Below, piece by piece: positions 41,674 to 51,620 of a stretch of DNA of 64,000 bases (its first letter is position 1; each line of letters starts with the position of its first letter). The DNA is from Paenibacillus sp. Root52 (GTDB lineage Bacteria; Bacillota; Bacilli; Paenibacillales; Paenibacillaceae): assembly GCF_001426865.1 (NCBI RefSeq), contig NZ_LMFO01000012.1, forward strand, positions 63,086 to 127,085, read 5' to 3'. Below the pieces are notes generated by a model. It was given only the letters and a program-made list of their open reading frames with translations, was not told the origin of the DNA and searched no databases. Made by a program: the position numbers and the translations under genes.

Positions 41674-42921
41674 ATGAAGCCGCTTTTGAGTACCGTCAAA
41701 AGAGGGATAAGGCACCCCCGCGTTTGGAGCATCGCGGCGGTGTGGATGTGCTGCCTTGCGTATGTTCTATTTCAAGGTGGTAAGACATCCATCATGTTAT
41801 TATCGATGGTTACCCTGCTCTGTCTGTACCTTGCCATTGCTGGTTTTAGTGGTGTAAGACGCGCTAAGGGAGCTAGGGCATTGTCATCAGGTCAGGATCA
41901 TGAAGAATTGCTGCATGCAGGTGATCAGGTTCAAGTTCAGCTTCGAGTGAACATTCCCGGATTTCTGCCGCTTCCTTATGTGGTCGTACGCGAGATGCTA
42001 CATCGCCACAACGGTGAATCATGGTCGTTCCGTGAGAGCCTAATTCCCAATATGAGGGGCGTTGGTGAGCTGTCGTTTCAGACACCGCCGCTCGAACGTG
42101 GAAAATATGTATTTTCCAAAACGGAATGTTCAAGTGAAGATATTTTTGGATTGATTGAGCATCGCGGGACGTTTAAGGCCAAGGGCGAATTTCGAGTGTT
42201 ACCACGAACTGTGTTTATCCCCTACTGGCAGTTATATGATCGCAAATCACGATTATCTGGACCACAGACAGCACAGACACGCTCACGCCGAGAAACAACC
42301 CAGATTAATGGTGTTCGCGACTATGTATACGGGGATCGTCTCTCTCGCATTCATTGGAATGCCACAGCGAAGACCGGTTCATGGAAATCGAAAGAGTTCG
42401 AGCACGAATCTGTGCCCAAAACCGTTCTGGTTATCGATGCACTGGCAGCCAGCTATGAACAGAGTGAAACATTTGAATTAGCGGTGTCCACTGCAGCATC
42501 TTTATTGGAATACGGTTCAAGAGAGCGGATGGGAATGGGATTGATGACCTTGTCTGATAAGAACACATTCCTCGCACCTAGCGAAAGTCTCATTGACCGT
42601 CAGAAGATGATGCATCATCTGGTGGACATTCAATACAACGGGCAGGATCGTCGCTTGCTTCCGGGTGTAGAGAAGCTTGGGCGTCAGTTGCCGCAAGGAG
42701 CTTATTTCGTTTTGATTTCACCTCAGAAGGATGAGAAGGCATTAGAATTGTTAAGATGGGCGGATACCCGGGGGATGACACCTTGTCATGTCGTGATCGA
42801 TCCCCAAGGCTCTCGTCAGAGCGCAGAGTGGTCTGCTATGCTGCGTGGTAGAGGTACAAGATCCTTCACGGTTGCCCATCTTCAGGAGCTCCCAACGGTT
42901 ATGGGGGGAGGTTCCGCATGA
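41674..42921 (+). CDS. DUF58 domain membrane protein
   Basis: 415 residues, ATG 41674, three bases after the moxR stop. Two N-terminal membrane spans (VWMCCLAYVLFQGGK; LLSMVTLLCLYLAIAGFSG), an immunoglobulin-like part, then the DUF58 signature RRETTQINGVRDYVYGD with RLSRIHWNATAKTGSWKSKE. VWA-like C-terminal half. Overlaps the next gene by four bases. Probably a MoxR client. Confidence 0.9.
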   Translation: MKPLLSTVKRGIRHPRVWSIAAVWMCCLAYVLFQGGKTSIMLLSMVTLLCLYLAIAGFSGVRRAKGARALSSGQDHEELLHAGDQVQVQLRVNIPGFLPLPYVVVREMLHRHNGESWSFRESLIPNMRGVGELSFQTPPLERGKYVFSKTECSSEDIFGLIEHRGTFKAKGEFRVLPRTVFIPYWQLYDRKSRLSGPQTAQTRSRRETTQINGVRDYVYGDRLSRIHWNATAKTGSWKSKEFEHESVPKTVLVIDALAASYEQSETFELAVSTAASLLEYGSRERMGMGLMTLSDKNTFLAPSESLIDRQKMMHHLVDIQYNGQDRRLLPGVEKLGRQLPQGAYFVLISPQKDEKALELLRWADTRGMTPCHVVIDPQGSRQSAEWSAMLRGRGTRSFTVAHLQELPTVMGGGSA

Positions 42922-45131
42922 ATACAACAGGCAAACAACTAGCATCTGGCAAAAGATCGTGGTATCAAGCCGCATCGCTACTATGGATCTTTCTGATTGC
43001 GATGCAGTGGCTGTCGTTTACTAAGGAATCGTGGTATAACGAGACGACCTCTTTGGTATTGTGGACGCTGGCAGCTATGAGTGTGCTTGAAGTGATTTTG
43101 CCATTTAAGCTTATCTATCGCACGATCATTAAAGCGATTGTTCTTATTTATATTTTGCATAAAACCTTAATTGATTACTCTGTGTATATTCCTTATGGTC
43201 CGTTTACGGAACGGGTGGAGCAATTTATCTATAACTCTAATCCATATATCTGGTTTTCCCTATGTGCCTGGGTCATGCTTGAAGCTGCGTTACGCTTAGT
43301 AAACACAACTCGGCGCATTCTAGTATTCTTGGGTATTAATATTGTATCCATGGGTATTCTGGATTCCTTCACTCAGATTTCCCTATGGATTGAGGTTGCT
43401 TGGGTGATGTTTGCAGGTATGGGTTGGTTAGTATGTCAGCACTTCCGCAACTTTCAAGTTTATTATCCACAAGGCTGGAAGCGACTCATTCGGTATCCAT
43501 ACAAAATCATTGCCAATATCGCCATCATTTTTTCTCTTGTTATTGTAGCAAGTGTGAACATGCCGGAAGTACCGCCTACTCTGACAGATCCATATACAGC
43601 ATGGCGTAACTATACCGGAACTTCGACCAGTCAGGCCGGCAATGGAACACTCGATATTCCAAATTCAACAGAGTCTGGATATAGTCGTGAAGATAATCAA
43701 CTTGGTGGCGGTTTTAACTTTGACTACACACCTGTGATGTCTGTACAGACCAATGAGCGTAGTTACTGGCGTGGTGAGACTCGTGAAGAGTACACCGGAA
43801 CAGGCTGGGATGACCGTAGACGGGCTTCAACTGAAGAGGTGCAGCCTGGCGAAACGTTGCAGAATGATGATGCAGGTAGTGGGAATACGAAACAAGTGAC
43901 GCAAAAAGTAACGATGCTGAATGATACGGTTTATCCGATTATGTTTGGAGCGTACTCCATTGCAGAGGTCACTTCCATTGATGGACAGACGGAGTCTAAT
44001 CGAATGCTCTGGAATCCAGAGCAGGCTGAGTTGCTGCTGATGACAAATCGACAACAACCTCAGTATCCCAAAACGTATACAATCGTATCTGAAGCGCCAG
44101 TGGTTATAGAGGATGAGCTTCGTACAAAATCTTTTGACGATCTGTACGGAAGTAATCCAGCCGACGATATGTATTTACAGTTACCGTCCCGTTTCCCGGA
44201 TCGAGTCACGGACTTAGCAAACGAAATTACGGCTTCTGCAAATACTCCGTATGAAAAAGTAGCATTACTGCAAAACTATTTACAAACCAATTTTGAATAC
44301 ACCAATAATCCGGATTTATCCCGGAAAGTGAGCAGTGACTTTGTCGAAGGATTCCTATTCGATGTAATGGAAGGTTACTGTGATTACTTCTCCACAGCTC
44401 TAGTTATGATGGCGCGTTCTGAAGGGATTCCGGCTCGCTGGGTTAAAGGTTATGCACCAGGACAATTGTCTCTCAACTCAGACATGCAGGCACCTCGTCA
44501 ACCTGGCTCTGAGATTGAGACCACCTATACAGTAACCAATGCGGATGCGCACTCTTGGGCTGAAGTTTACTTTGGTGAGTATGGATGGATTCCAGTTGAA
44601 GCGACACCTGGCTTTGATATGCCTTTGTTAACAGAGGCACCTGATGTGCAGCCGGTTGACGAGCCTGAAGAGCAGCCAGAAGAAGAGCCGGTGCAAGAAG
44701 AAGAACAGACACCTGTATCTGAGCAAGCGACATCTGGTGTACCAACATTCGTCATTTGGATGGCTGTAGCCATCCTGATCGCATGGGTTGCCTACATGTT
44801 CTGGCGGAACCGCTTCTCTCTTCGTTTCTTGTTGCTTCGTCTACGAACAGGCGAGCCGCTTACACCAGAGCAGAAGGTTGTAGCTGAAACGGAACGCTGG
44901 ATTCGTTATGTGAAACGTAAAGGCTTAACCCGCAGTGGGGACGAAACGCTGCGTGAATCAGTTAACCGCTGGAGCCAGTCTGTACCAGCATCTGCAGCCA
45001 CGCTGCATGAACTGTTAGCATGGTTTGAGCGTACGCGTTATAGTCCAGCATCTGTAACTTCAGATGATTGGAAGGCAGTGTATGAGACAGCCTTGAAGCT
45101 ACGGAAGGAACTCAAAGCGGAACGGGCGTAA
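42918..45131 (+). CDS. Transglutaminase-like membrane protein (TgpA type)
   Basis: 737 residues, ATG 42918 in an ATGA overlap. The N-terminus has about six membrane spans, followed by a large external domain with the transglutaminase triad: Cys in MEGYCDYFSTALV, His in ADAHSWAEVYFG, and the acidic position in VEATPGF. A Glu/Pro-rich hinge (EEQPEEEPVQEEEQ) precedes a last membrane span (FVIWMAVAILIAWVAYMFW) and a cytoplasmic DUF4129 domain. It probably remodels or crosslinks surface proteins with MoxR/DUF58. Confidence 0.9.
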   Translation: MNTTGKQLASGKRSWYQAASLLWIFLIAMQWLSFTKESWYNETTSLVLWTLAAMSVLEVILPFKLIYRTIIKAIVLIYILHKTLIDYSVYIPYGPFTERVEQFIYNSNPYIWFSLCAWVMLEAALRLVNTTRRILVFLGINIVSMGILDSFTQISLWIEVAWVMFAGMGWLVCQHFRNFQVYYPQGWKRLIRYPYKIIANIAIIFSLVIVASVNMPEVPPTLTDPYTAWRNYTGTSTSQAGNGTLDIPNSTESGYSREDNQLGGGFNFDYTPVMSVQTNERSYWRGETREEYTGTGWDDRRRASTEEVQPGETLQNDDAGSGNTKQVTQKVTMLNDTVYPIMFGAYSIAEVTSIDGQTESNRMLWNPEQAELLLMTNRQQPQYPKTYTIVSEAPVVIEDELRTKSFDDLYGSNPADDMYLQLPSRFPDRVTDLANEITASANTPYEKVALLQNYLQTNFEYTNNPDLSRKVSSDFVEGFLFDVMEGYCDYFSTALVMMARSEGIPARWVKGYAPGQLSLNSDMQAPRQPGSEIETTYTVTNADAHSWAEVYFGEYGWIPVEATPGFDMPLLTEAPDVQPVDEPEEQPEEEPVQEEEQTPVSEQATSGVPTFVIWMAVAILIAWVAYMFWRNRFSLRFLLLRLRTGEPLTPEQKVVAETERWIRYVKRKGLTRSGDETLRESVNRWSQSVPASAATLHELLAWFERTRYSPASVTSDDWKAVYETALKLRKELKAERA

Positions 45132-45152
45132 TTATCGCCTGTCCCGTTTTTC
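45120..45152 (+). terminator. Terminator overlapping the end of the transglutaminase gene
   Basis: AACGGG and CCCGTT arms with CG-rich inner pairing, then TTTTCC. The stem includes the stop codon. Confidence 0.6.
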
Positions 45153-45240
45153 CTTTTTTCCAGCGCTTCAAGCATTGTATGCATTTTCAGGAAAGACGGA
45201 TTTGTGATATAGTGTGTCGTATGAAACTGAGGTGACTTCT

Positions 45241-45768
45241 TTGTTTAAAATGTTAATGCCCAAGCTGCGAGTAGACACAGTTTTTGACATTAATCTGGAA
45301 GAGCTGTACGCTCAAGGCTATCGTGGAATAATAACTGATCTGGACAATACGCTTGTTGGAGCTAAAGCCCCTGATGCAACGCCAGAACTGATTGAATGGT
45401 TTGCACGTGTGAAAAAGGCAGGCTTCAAACTGATGATTGTGTCCAATAACAATTTGAATCGTGTATCCTTGTTTGCTACGCCACTGGATATCCAGTTTGT
45501 GCACAGTGCACGCAAACCATCGAATGCACCGTTTCGTAGAGCAATGAAAATGATGGAGTTAACTCCAGATAAAACGATTGTGGTAGGTGATCAGATGTTA
45601 ACCGATGTATATGGAGGTAACCGGCTAGGGCTTCATACCGTGCTGGTGCTACCCATCTCCATCGGTGATGAAGGATTCATGACCCGATTCAATCGACGCG
45701 TGGAACGGATTGCTCTAACGAGTTTACGCAAGAAAGGCTTATGGCTTGAGGAGGAAAATAAGAAATGA
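45241..45768 (+). CDS. yqeG: YqeG family HAD-IIIA phosphatase
   Basis: 175 residues from TTG 45241, six bases after GAGGTG; this gives the typical FKMLMPKLRVDTVFDINLEE start. HAD motifs: DLDNTLVGAKAP (nucleophile), IVSNNNLNR, KPSNAPF and VVGDQMLTDVYGGNRLG. A PGP-like or nucleotide phosphatase conserved in Bacillota next to yqeH. Overlaps yqeH by four bases. Confidence 0.9.
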   Translation: MFKMLMPKLRVDTVFDINLEELYAQGYRGIITDLDNTLVGAKAPDATPELIEWFARVKKAGFKLMIVSNNNLNRVSLFATPLDIQFVHSARKPSNAPFRRAMKMMELTPDKTIVVGDQMLTDVYGGNRLGLHTVLVLPISIGDEGFMTRFNRRVERIALTSLRKKGLWLEEENKK

Positions 45769-46892
45769 CAGACACGCATAACGGCAATCTTGCCGTAAGA
45801 TGCAGCGGATGCGGGGTGCATCTGCAAACAGAAGATCAGGATAAACCCGGATTTATTCCTGAGAAGGCGCTGGATCGCGAACCGGTAATATGCCAGCGTT
45901 GTTTCCGTATCAAAAATTATAATGAATCATCATCTGTAACCGTTGACCAAGACGAGTTCCTAGCTTTGCTGAGCCAGATCGGGGATAAGGATGCACTTGT
46001 CATCCATATCGTTGATTTGTTTGACTTTGACGGTAGCGTGATCTCTGGCCTACAACGTTTTGTCGGTAACAATCCGGTATTACTTGTAGTAAACAAAACG
46101 GACTTGCTACCTAAAGTAACAAACTGGAATAAGGTTCGCAACTGGGTGCAAAAACAAGCTAAGGAGCAGGGACTGCGCACTGTAGATGTGTTGCTCGTTA
46201 GCGCTAAGCAAAATCAAGGTTTCGAACGTCTCCTTGAATTGGTAAGCACTTATCGTGAAGATCGTGACGTTTACGTGGTCGGGGGTACTAATGTGGGTAA
46301 ATCTACATTGATTAACCGACTGATTCGTGACTATAGTGATCTGGAACAAGAACTGACAACATCCCGTTATCCAGGAACAACACTGGATATGGTGAACATT
46401 CCATTAGAAGATGGAAAGTTCATTATTGATACACCAGGGATCGTGTATCCATGGCGTTTCAGTGAGATCGTATCTCGCAAAGACTTAGCTGCAATTATGC
46501 CGGACAAGCCGCTTAAGCCTGCCGTGTATCAATTAAATGCAGGTCAAGCGCTGTTCTTTGGCGGTATGGCTCGTTTCGACTTTGTAGAGGGTGAACGCCA
46601 GTCCTTCACATGTTTTATCAGCACAGCGTTGAATATTCACCGGACGAAGCTAGAACGCGCGGATGAATTGTACCGTGATCATCTAGGAGAATTGCTTACC
46701 CCGCCAACACGCGAAGGTGCTTCGGAGATGCCAGAATGGACTCGTCATGAATTCCGTATCAAACGTGGAAGTCAATCCGATATCTTTATCTCCGGTCTAG
46801 GCTGGGTTAAAGTGAACGGAGACAATGGGGCTCTCGTAGCTGTTCATGTACCTAAAGGTATCCGGGTACTCGTTCGTCCTTCTCTGATCTAA
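45765..46892 (+). CDS. yqeH: Ribosome biogenesis GTPase YqeH
   Basis: 375 residues. N-terminal zinc finger (RCSGCGVHLQ, ICQRCFRIKNY) followed by a circularly permuted GTPase: G4 VVNKTDLLPK, G5 VSAKQNQG, then G1 VGGTNVGKSTLINRL, G3 FIIDTPGIV. YqeH (YlqF-like family; plant NOA1 relative) is needed for 30S assembly. In an operon with yqeG and aroE, as in B. subtilis. Confidence 0.95.
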   Translation: MTDTHNGNLAVRCSGCGVHLQTEDQDKPGFIPEKALDREPVICQRCFRIKNYNESSSVTVDQDEFLALLSQIGDKDALVIHIVDLFDFDGSVISGLQRFVGNNPVLLVVNKTDLLPKVTNWNKVRNWVQKQAKEQGLRTVDVLLVSAKQNQGFERLLELVSTYREDRDVYVVGGTNVGKSTLINRLIRDYSDLEQELTTSRYPGTTLDMVNIPLEDGKFIIDTPGIVYPWRFSEIVSRKDLAAIMPDKPLKPAVYQLNAGQALFFGGMARFDFVEGERQSFTCFISTALNIHRTKLERADELYRDHLGELLTPPTREGASEMPEWTRHEFRIKRGSQSDIFISGLGWVKVNGDNGALVAVHVPKGIRVLVRPSLI

Positions 46893-46932
46893 CCAGGTCA
46901 GTAACATTTTCATCAGATCGGAGGTGGACGCA

Positions 46933-47802
46933 TTGTCTGAACAAAAGAAAACCACGACTTCACTTCCAGTGTTGCTAGGCGTTATGGGTGATCCTATTGC
47001 TCATTCCAAGTCTCCAGCTATGCATAATGCAGCTTTAAAGGCTGCAGAAGTGAATGGAATCTATATGCCACTCCATGTTCATCCCGAACAATTGCAGGCA
47101 GCGGTTAGAGGCATTGTTGCTCTGGGGTATCGCGGTGTGAATGTCACCATTCCTCACAAGGAGCATGTTATGTCTTATCTGGATGAGATCGATGAGAGTG
47201 CACGGTTGATTGGTGCAGTGAATACCATTGTCAATAAGGACGGAAAGCTGATAGGCTATAATACGGATGGCATTGGTTATGTACGGTCACTTAAGGAAGA
47301 AGCTGTGCCTGACCTTGCAGGCAAACGGATCGCTGTGCTAGGTGCAGGAGGAGCTGCTAGAGGAGTCATATATGCGCTGGCTCTAGAGAAGCCTGAACGC
47401 ATTCACATATTGAATCGTACAGCTGAGCGAGCCGTCGAACTCGCTTCGGATCTGCGGGCACATGGTTTAGGTGAGATTACAGGCAGTGGAATGGAGGAAG
47501 CGGCGGTTGTGCTTGCTTCCGCTGATATTGTCATTAATACAACGGCTGCTGGTATGCATCCCCATGTGGAGGATGTTCCGGTGGATCCTACACTGATTCG
47601 TGTAGACGCAGCCGTAAGTGATCTCATCTATAATCCACTGGAGACACGTCTGCTGCGTGAATCACGCCTACGTGGATGTACAGTGCATGGTGGTCTGGGG
47701 ATGTTTGTATATCAGGGCGCAGTGGCTTTTGAACATTGGTTCGGTATCCAGGCTCCTGTGGAGACAATGAGACAAGCGGTACTAGACAGCTTCGATAAGT
47801 AA
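46933..47802 (+). CDS. aroE: Shikimate dehydrogenase
   Basis: 289 residues. TTG 46933 is chosen, seven bases after GGAGGTG; GTG 46924 lies on the ribosome site. Motifs: GVMGDPIAHSKSPAMHNAA, NVTIPHKEHVM (catalytic Lys), GYNTDGIGYVRSL, VLGAGGAARGVIYAL and VHGGLGMFVYQGAVAF. NADPH-dependent reduction of 3-dehydroshikimate for aromatic amino acids. Located between yqeH and yhbY. Confidence 0.95.
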   Translation: MSEQKKTTTSLPVLLGVMGDPIAHSKSPAMHNAALKAAEVNGIYMPLHVHPEQLQAAVRGIVALGYRGVNVTIPHKEHVMSYLDEIDESARLIGAVNTIVNKDGKLIGYNTDGIGYVRSLKEEAVPDLAGKRIAVLGAGGAARGVIYALALEKPERIHILNRTAERAVELASDLRAHGLGEITGSGMEEAAVVLASADIVINTTAAGMHPHVEDVPVDPTLIRVDAAVSDLIYNPLETRLLRESRLRGCTVHGGLGMFVYQGAVAFEHWFGIQAPVETMRQAVLDSFDK

Positions 47803-47916
47803 CAAGCAAATTTAAGTGAATAATAAATAATGACATTAAAATATAATTGAACAGCCAAGCCTGACAGAGATCTTCTGTCACAGGTCTGCGCTGAGCATAA
47901 GGAGTATGGAGTATTC

Positions 47917-48207
47917 ATGTTAACAGGTAAACAAAAACGCTTTTTGCGTTCACAAGCACATCATCTAACCCCGGTGTTTCAGATCGGTAAAGGTGGCACA
48001 AACGATCATCTGTTCCGTCACATTGAAGATGCGATCGAAAAACGCGAGTTGATGAAAGTTCAAATTTTGAACAACAATCTAGACGATAAAAACGAAATCG
48101 CGGCAGAACTTGTTCGTGAGACTGGCAGTGAGCTAGTACAAGTGATTGGTAGCACGATTGTCCTGTATAAGGAATCACGCGACAACAAACAAATCGAACT
48201 TCCTTAG
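47917..48207 (+). CDS. yhbY: RNA-binding protein YhbY (YqeI)
   Basis: 96 residues, ATG 47917 with AAGGAGTATGGAG. CRM-domain protein: LTGKQKRFLRSQAHHLTPVF, QIGKGGTND (the GxxG RNA loop), ELVRETGSELVQVIGSTIVL. Associates with pre-50S particles. In the same position in B. subtilis, where it is yqeI. Confidence 0.95.
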   Translation: MLTGKQKRFLRSQAHHLTPVFQIGKGGTNDHLFRHIEDAIEKRELMKVQILNNNLDDKNEIAAELVRETGSELVQVIGSTIVLYKESRDNKQIELP

Positions 48208-48219
48208 GACGGTGACATC

Positions 48220-48810
48220 ATGAAGATTGGTATCATGGGTGGGACATTCGATCCAATCCATATGGGACATCTGTTGGCCGCTGAAGCTGCGAGGGATTCC
48301 CATGCACTGGATGAAATCTGGTTCATGCCCTCCCATGTTCCACCACACAAGCGTGGAGCCGGGGCTTCGGGGCAGCAACGTCTGGATATGACGGAAGCGG
48401 CGATCCAAGATGTACAGCAATATGAGATGCTGGATATTGAAATGGAGCTTGGTGGCGTATCTTATACGATCGACACGATGAAGGAGCTATGGAATCGTTA
48501 TCCAGAGCATGATTTTTACTTTATCATTGGTGCAGATATGGTCAACTATCTACCCAAATGGGAACAGATTGAGGAGCTTGCAGCACGCTTGACCTTTATC
48601 GGAGTAGGAAGACCTGGCTTTCAGCTTCATCTGGATGACTTACCCGATGAGCTGCAAGACAAAGTATTGCTGGCAGAGATGCCGCTCGTCGACATATCAT
48701 CCACTGCCATACGTAAACGTCTTGCGAAGGGACAATCGGTACGTTTCATGATTCCTGTTGCAGTTCATGAATATATTGTAAGGAGCGGTTTATATGGCAC
48801 TAAGCCGTGA
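48220..48810 (+). CDS. nadD: Nicotinate-nucleotide adenylyltransferase
   Basis: 196 residues, ATG 48220, 13 nt after yhbY. Nucleotidyltransferase motifs GIMGGTFDPIHMGHL, WFMPSHVPPHK, FIIGADMVNYLPKW and LVDISSTAIRKRL. Makes nicotinate adenine dinucleotide in NAD synthesis. Its last 17 bases overlap the start of yqeK. Confidence 0.97.
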   Translation: MKIGIMGGTFDPIHMGHLLAAEAARDSHALDEIWFMPSHVPPHKRGAGASGQQRLDMTEAAIQDVQQYEMLDIEMELGGVSYTIDTMKELWNRYPEHDFYFIIGADMVNYLPKWEQIEELAARLTFIGVGRPGFQLHLDDLPDELQDKVLLAEMPLVDISSTAIRKRLAKGQSVRFMIPVAVHEYIVRSGLYGTKP

Positions 48811-49360
48811 GGAACTCATCCAAGCTGTTTCGGGTCAAATGCCGGAGAAACGCTGGAAGCATACACTTGGCGTGATGCAATCTGCCGTATATTTGGCTGG
48901 AAAATATGGTGCAGATCCCGTAAAGGCGGATCTGGCCGCCATATTGCACGATGTTGCCAAGTACTGGCCTGTATCAGAGTTGGAAGCAGTCATCCGTGAC
49001 AATGGATTAAACGAAGACCTGTTGCAGCATGACAAGCAGCTCTGGCACTCAGAGGTTGGTGCTTTTGTAGCACAGCGGGATTACGGAATTGATGATCTGG
49101 AGATCATTAATGCTATTCGTTGGCATACCTCTGGGAGAGTGGGCATGAGTCTACTAGATAAAGTGGTATGTCTTGCGGATTATATTGAGCCGGGAAGAGA
49201 TTTTCCGGGTGTGGATCGCATTCGTGAACAGGCTGAACACAGTCTGGAGGAAGGGTTAATTGCTGGTTTTGACTCAACGATTAGCTTGCTGTTATCACAG
49301 CGGAGAGTGATTTACCCTTTAACCATGTTTGCACGTAATGATCTGATTACACAATTATAA
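48794..49360 (+). CDS. yqeK: HD-domain phosphatase YqeK (Ap4A hydrolase-type)
   Basis: 188 residues, ATG 48794 after AAGGAGCGG inside nadD. HD motifs: WKHTLGVMQSAVYLAGKY, AILHDVAKYWPV, and VVCLADYIEPGRDFPGV. YqeK proteins hydrolyse diadenosine tetraphosphate symmetrically. Co-transcribed with nadD and rsfS. Confidence 0.93.
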   Translation: MALSREELIQAVSGQMPEKRWKHTLGVMQSAVYLAGKYGADPVKADLAAILHDVAKYWPVSELEAVIRDNGLNEDLLQHDKQLWHSEVGAFVAQRDYGIDDLEIINAIRWHTSGRVGMSLLDKVVCLADYIEPGRDFPGVDRIREQAEHSLEEGLIAGFDSTISLLLSQRRVIYPLTMFARNDLITQL

Positions 49361-49377
49361 ACTATGGAGGTTGGTTC

Positions 49378-49725
49378 ATGACATTATCATCGAAAGAACT
49401 AATGAATATGGCGGTTACAGCCGCAGACGATAAAAAGGCATCCAACATTGTAGCGCTGGATCTGGTGGGAATTTCACTGGTAGCAGACTATTTTGTGATC
49501 TGCCACGGTAACTCGGATACACAGGTACAATCTATTGCAACAGAGATTCGTAAACAGGCTCACGCCGCAGGTGTAACGATTAAAGGTATTGAGGGTATGG
49601 ATTCGGCACGCTGGGTTCTGATGGATCTAGGGGACGTGGTTGTTCATATCTTCCACCGCGATGAGCGTGAATACTACAACATCGAACGTTTATGGTCGGA
49701 TGCTAAAGTGGTGGAAACAGTATGA
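49378..49725 (+). CDS. rsfS: Ribosomal silencing factor RsfS
   Basis: 115 residues, ATG 49378 with TATGGAGG. Motifs: NIVALDLVGISLVADYFVIC, HGNSDTQVQSIATEI and MDLGDVVVHIFHRDEREYYN. Binds L14 and blocks subunit joining in starvation. Ends with ATGA overlap to the next gene. Confidence 0.95.
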   Translation: MTLSSKELMNMAVTAADDKKASNIVALDLVGISLVADYFVICHGNSDTQVQSIATEIRKQAHAAGVTIKGIEGMDSARWVLMDLGDVVVHIFHRDEREYYNIERLWSDAKVVETV

Positions 49726-50636
49726 GTTTGATTGCAGGAACTGTTGTCTCTTTGCGGGTTGAACGTGAAGTATCTCCGTTTGGCTACTTTTTGACGACTG
49801 GATCGGAAGATGTACTGCTTCACTATACAGAGCTGACACGTGATATCAAAATCGATGAGAAGCTGGAAGTCTTTATCTTCTTCGATACGGAAGATCGCCT
49901 TGCTGCGACGATGAAGAAGCCTTATCTTACTCTTGGGGAAATGGCACGACTTGTTGTGGCTGACATACATCCACGGCTCGGTTGTTTTCTAGAAATGGGT
50001 CTGGGTCGGCAACTACTGCTTCCTATCCGTGAATTGCCTGAATTAGAAGAACTGCGTCCACAGGTTGGGGACGAGGTTTTTGTTATCATGGAGCATGATA
50101 AGCAAGGTCGTCTTCGTGCGAAATTGGCTGGAGAACGTGAACTTGCACCGTTAGCTTTCCATGCACCGACATCATGGCTCAATGAATGGGTCGAAGCGAC
50201 GGTGTACAAGCCATTGCAAATGGGTACTTTTGTGCTTGTGGAAGGTGGTGTGCTTGGTTTTGGTGCCATTGGCATGATCCATTCCTCCGAGCGTACCCAC
50301 TTGTTGCGTCTCGGCGAGAAAGTGAAATGCCGGGTAACGCTGGTTCGTGAGGATGGACGTGTGAACCTAGCAACGTCTCTTCGCAAAGAGGTAGGTCGTA
50401 ACGAGGATGCGGACAAGCTGCTCGCGTTTATGAAAGAGCGTCCAACAGGTGGTATGCCTTATTCGGATGCGACGCCACCGGATATTATTAAACAGCGTTT
50501 TGGCATCAGCAAATCCGCCTTCAAGCGTGCTTTAGGTAAGCTAATGAAGGATGGACTAGTCACTCAGAAAGAAAACTGGACATACTTGACGGACGCTGCT
50601 TCGCAAGCTACTGCTCCAGATTCGGACAAGAACTAG
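49722..50636 (+). CDS. S1 RNA-binding protein (CvfB-like)
   Basis: 304 residues, starting in an ATGA overlap with rsfS. Three S1-like OB folds (GTVVSLRVEREVSPFGYFL; ADIHPRLGCFLEMGLGRQLL; ATVYKPLQMGTFVLVEGG) and a C-terminal winged helix (FGISKSAFKRALGKLMKDGL). Resembles CvfB/YitL, a regulator of virulence and RNA in Staphylococcus. Its presence inside the yqe operon is not the B. subtilis order. Confidence 0.85.
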   Translation: MSLIAGTVVSLRVEREVSPFGYFLTTGSEDVLLHYTELTRDIKIDEKLEVFIFFDTEDRLAATMKKPYLTLGEMARLVVADIHPRLGCFLEMGLGRQLLLPIRELPELEELRPQVGDEVFVIMEHDKQGRLRAKLAGERELAPLAFHAPTSWLNEWVEATVYKPLQMGTFVLVEGGVLGFGAIGMIHSSERTHLLRLGEKVKCRVTLVREDGRVNLATSLRKEVGRNEDADKLLAFMKERPTGGMPYSDATPPDIIKQRFGISKSAFKRALGKLMKDGLVTQKENWTYLTDAASQATAPDSDKN

Positions 50637-50690
50637 TAACGCTATTAACGTTGAACTTAAGCTAAATGAAGACTCTTGTGAGTCTGATGT

Positions 50691-50738
50691 AAAAAAGCAG
50701 GGCAAGGCTGGGTGAACTCCGGATGCCCCTGCTTTTTC
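50691..50738 (+). terminator. Terminator after the CvfB-like gene
   Basis: AAAGCAGGGC and GCCCCTGCTTT arms, then TTCG. It ends the yqeG-rsfS-cvfB operon before yqeM. Confidence 0.7.
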
Positions 50739-50806
50739 GTTTGTTTTATAAATTATAATTTTTGTTGAACTATATAATAAAATGAATTGAAAGTGCGGTG
50801 CCTGAC

Positions 50807-51577
50807 ATGTCTTACCGTAAATTTGCCTATGTTTACGATGAATTAATGGAAGATATGCCTTATCCGGACTGGATAAGGTTCGCTAGAACAGCCTGGGAGC
50901 GTCACGGGATGCCCAAAAGTATAGCAGAACTTGGTTGTGGAACAGGTTCGATTACGATCCCTTTGGTTAACTCAGGATTCGAGGTGACGGGGATCGACCT
51001 GTCGGCGGATATGCTATCTGTGGCTCGCAGTAAGATGGAAGCTACTCCCCAAGGGCATCGTTTGTACCGTGAAGGCAGTGTACGGTGGGTACAGCAAGAT
51101 ATGTGCGAATGGAGAGTACCTGAGCCTGTAGACTCGGTTATTTCATTCTGTGACTGTATTAACTATTTGCTGGAGCAGGACGATGTCATCCGCACCTTCC
51201 AACGAACGTACGAAATGATGAAGCCAGGAGGAACATTCCTGTTCGATGTGCATCATCCCAATACATTTATTCGATATGAAGAAGAACAGCCTTTTGTACT
51301 GGACGAACGCTCGATATCCTATATCTGGACAAGTGCGTTAGACTCGGAACGATGTGAGATCGAACATCATCTCAGCATTTTCTCACGTGTTGATGATGGG
51401 GGGAAGGATCTCTATCAGAGGTTTGAAGAGGTGCATGTGCAGCGTGCATACGATCCGGAGTGGATGAAGCTGGAGTTACGGAAGGCGGGATTCCGCGATG
51501 TCAGCGTGTACGCAGATTTTGAGTGGGAAGAAGCAGGGGATGGCGCGCAGCGTCTGTTCTATGTTGCTATCAAATAA
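50807..51577 (+). CDS. yqeM: Class I SAM-dependent methyltransferase (YqeM)
   Basis: 256 residues from ATG 50807 (GTG 50798 in frame also possible). The start SYRKFAYVYDELMEDMPYPDW is typical of YqeM. SAM-binding motif I IAELGCGTGSITIPLV, motif II VTGIDLSADML, then WVQQDMCEW and FDVHHPNTF. Follows the yqe operon but has its own upstream terminator. Substrate unknown. Confidence 0.9.
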   Translation: MSYRKFAYVYDELMEDMPYPDWIRFARTAWERHGMPKSIAELGCGTGSITIPLVNSGFEVTGIDLSADMLSVARSKMEATPQGHRLYREGSVRWVQQDMCEWRVPEPVDSVISFCDCINYLLEQDDVIRTFQRTYEMMKPGGTFLFDVHHPNTFIRYEEEQPFVLDERSISYIWTSALDSERCEIEHHLSIFSRVDDGGKDLYQRFEEVHVQRAYDPEWMKLELRKAGFRDVSVYADFEWEEAGDGAQRLFYVAIK

Positions 51578-51590
51578 TTAGTCTTGTTCA

Positions 51591-51620
51591 TCGCCCTTGC
51601 ATATGCGGAGGGCGTTTTTT
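51591..51620 (+). terminator. Terminator after yqeM
   Basis: CGCCCT and AGGGCG arms around TGCATATGCGG, then TTTTTTTA. Confidence 0.7.
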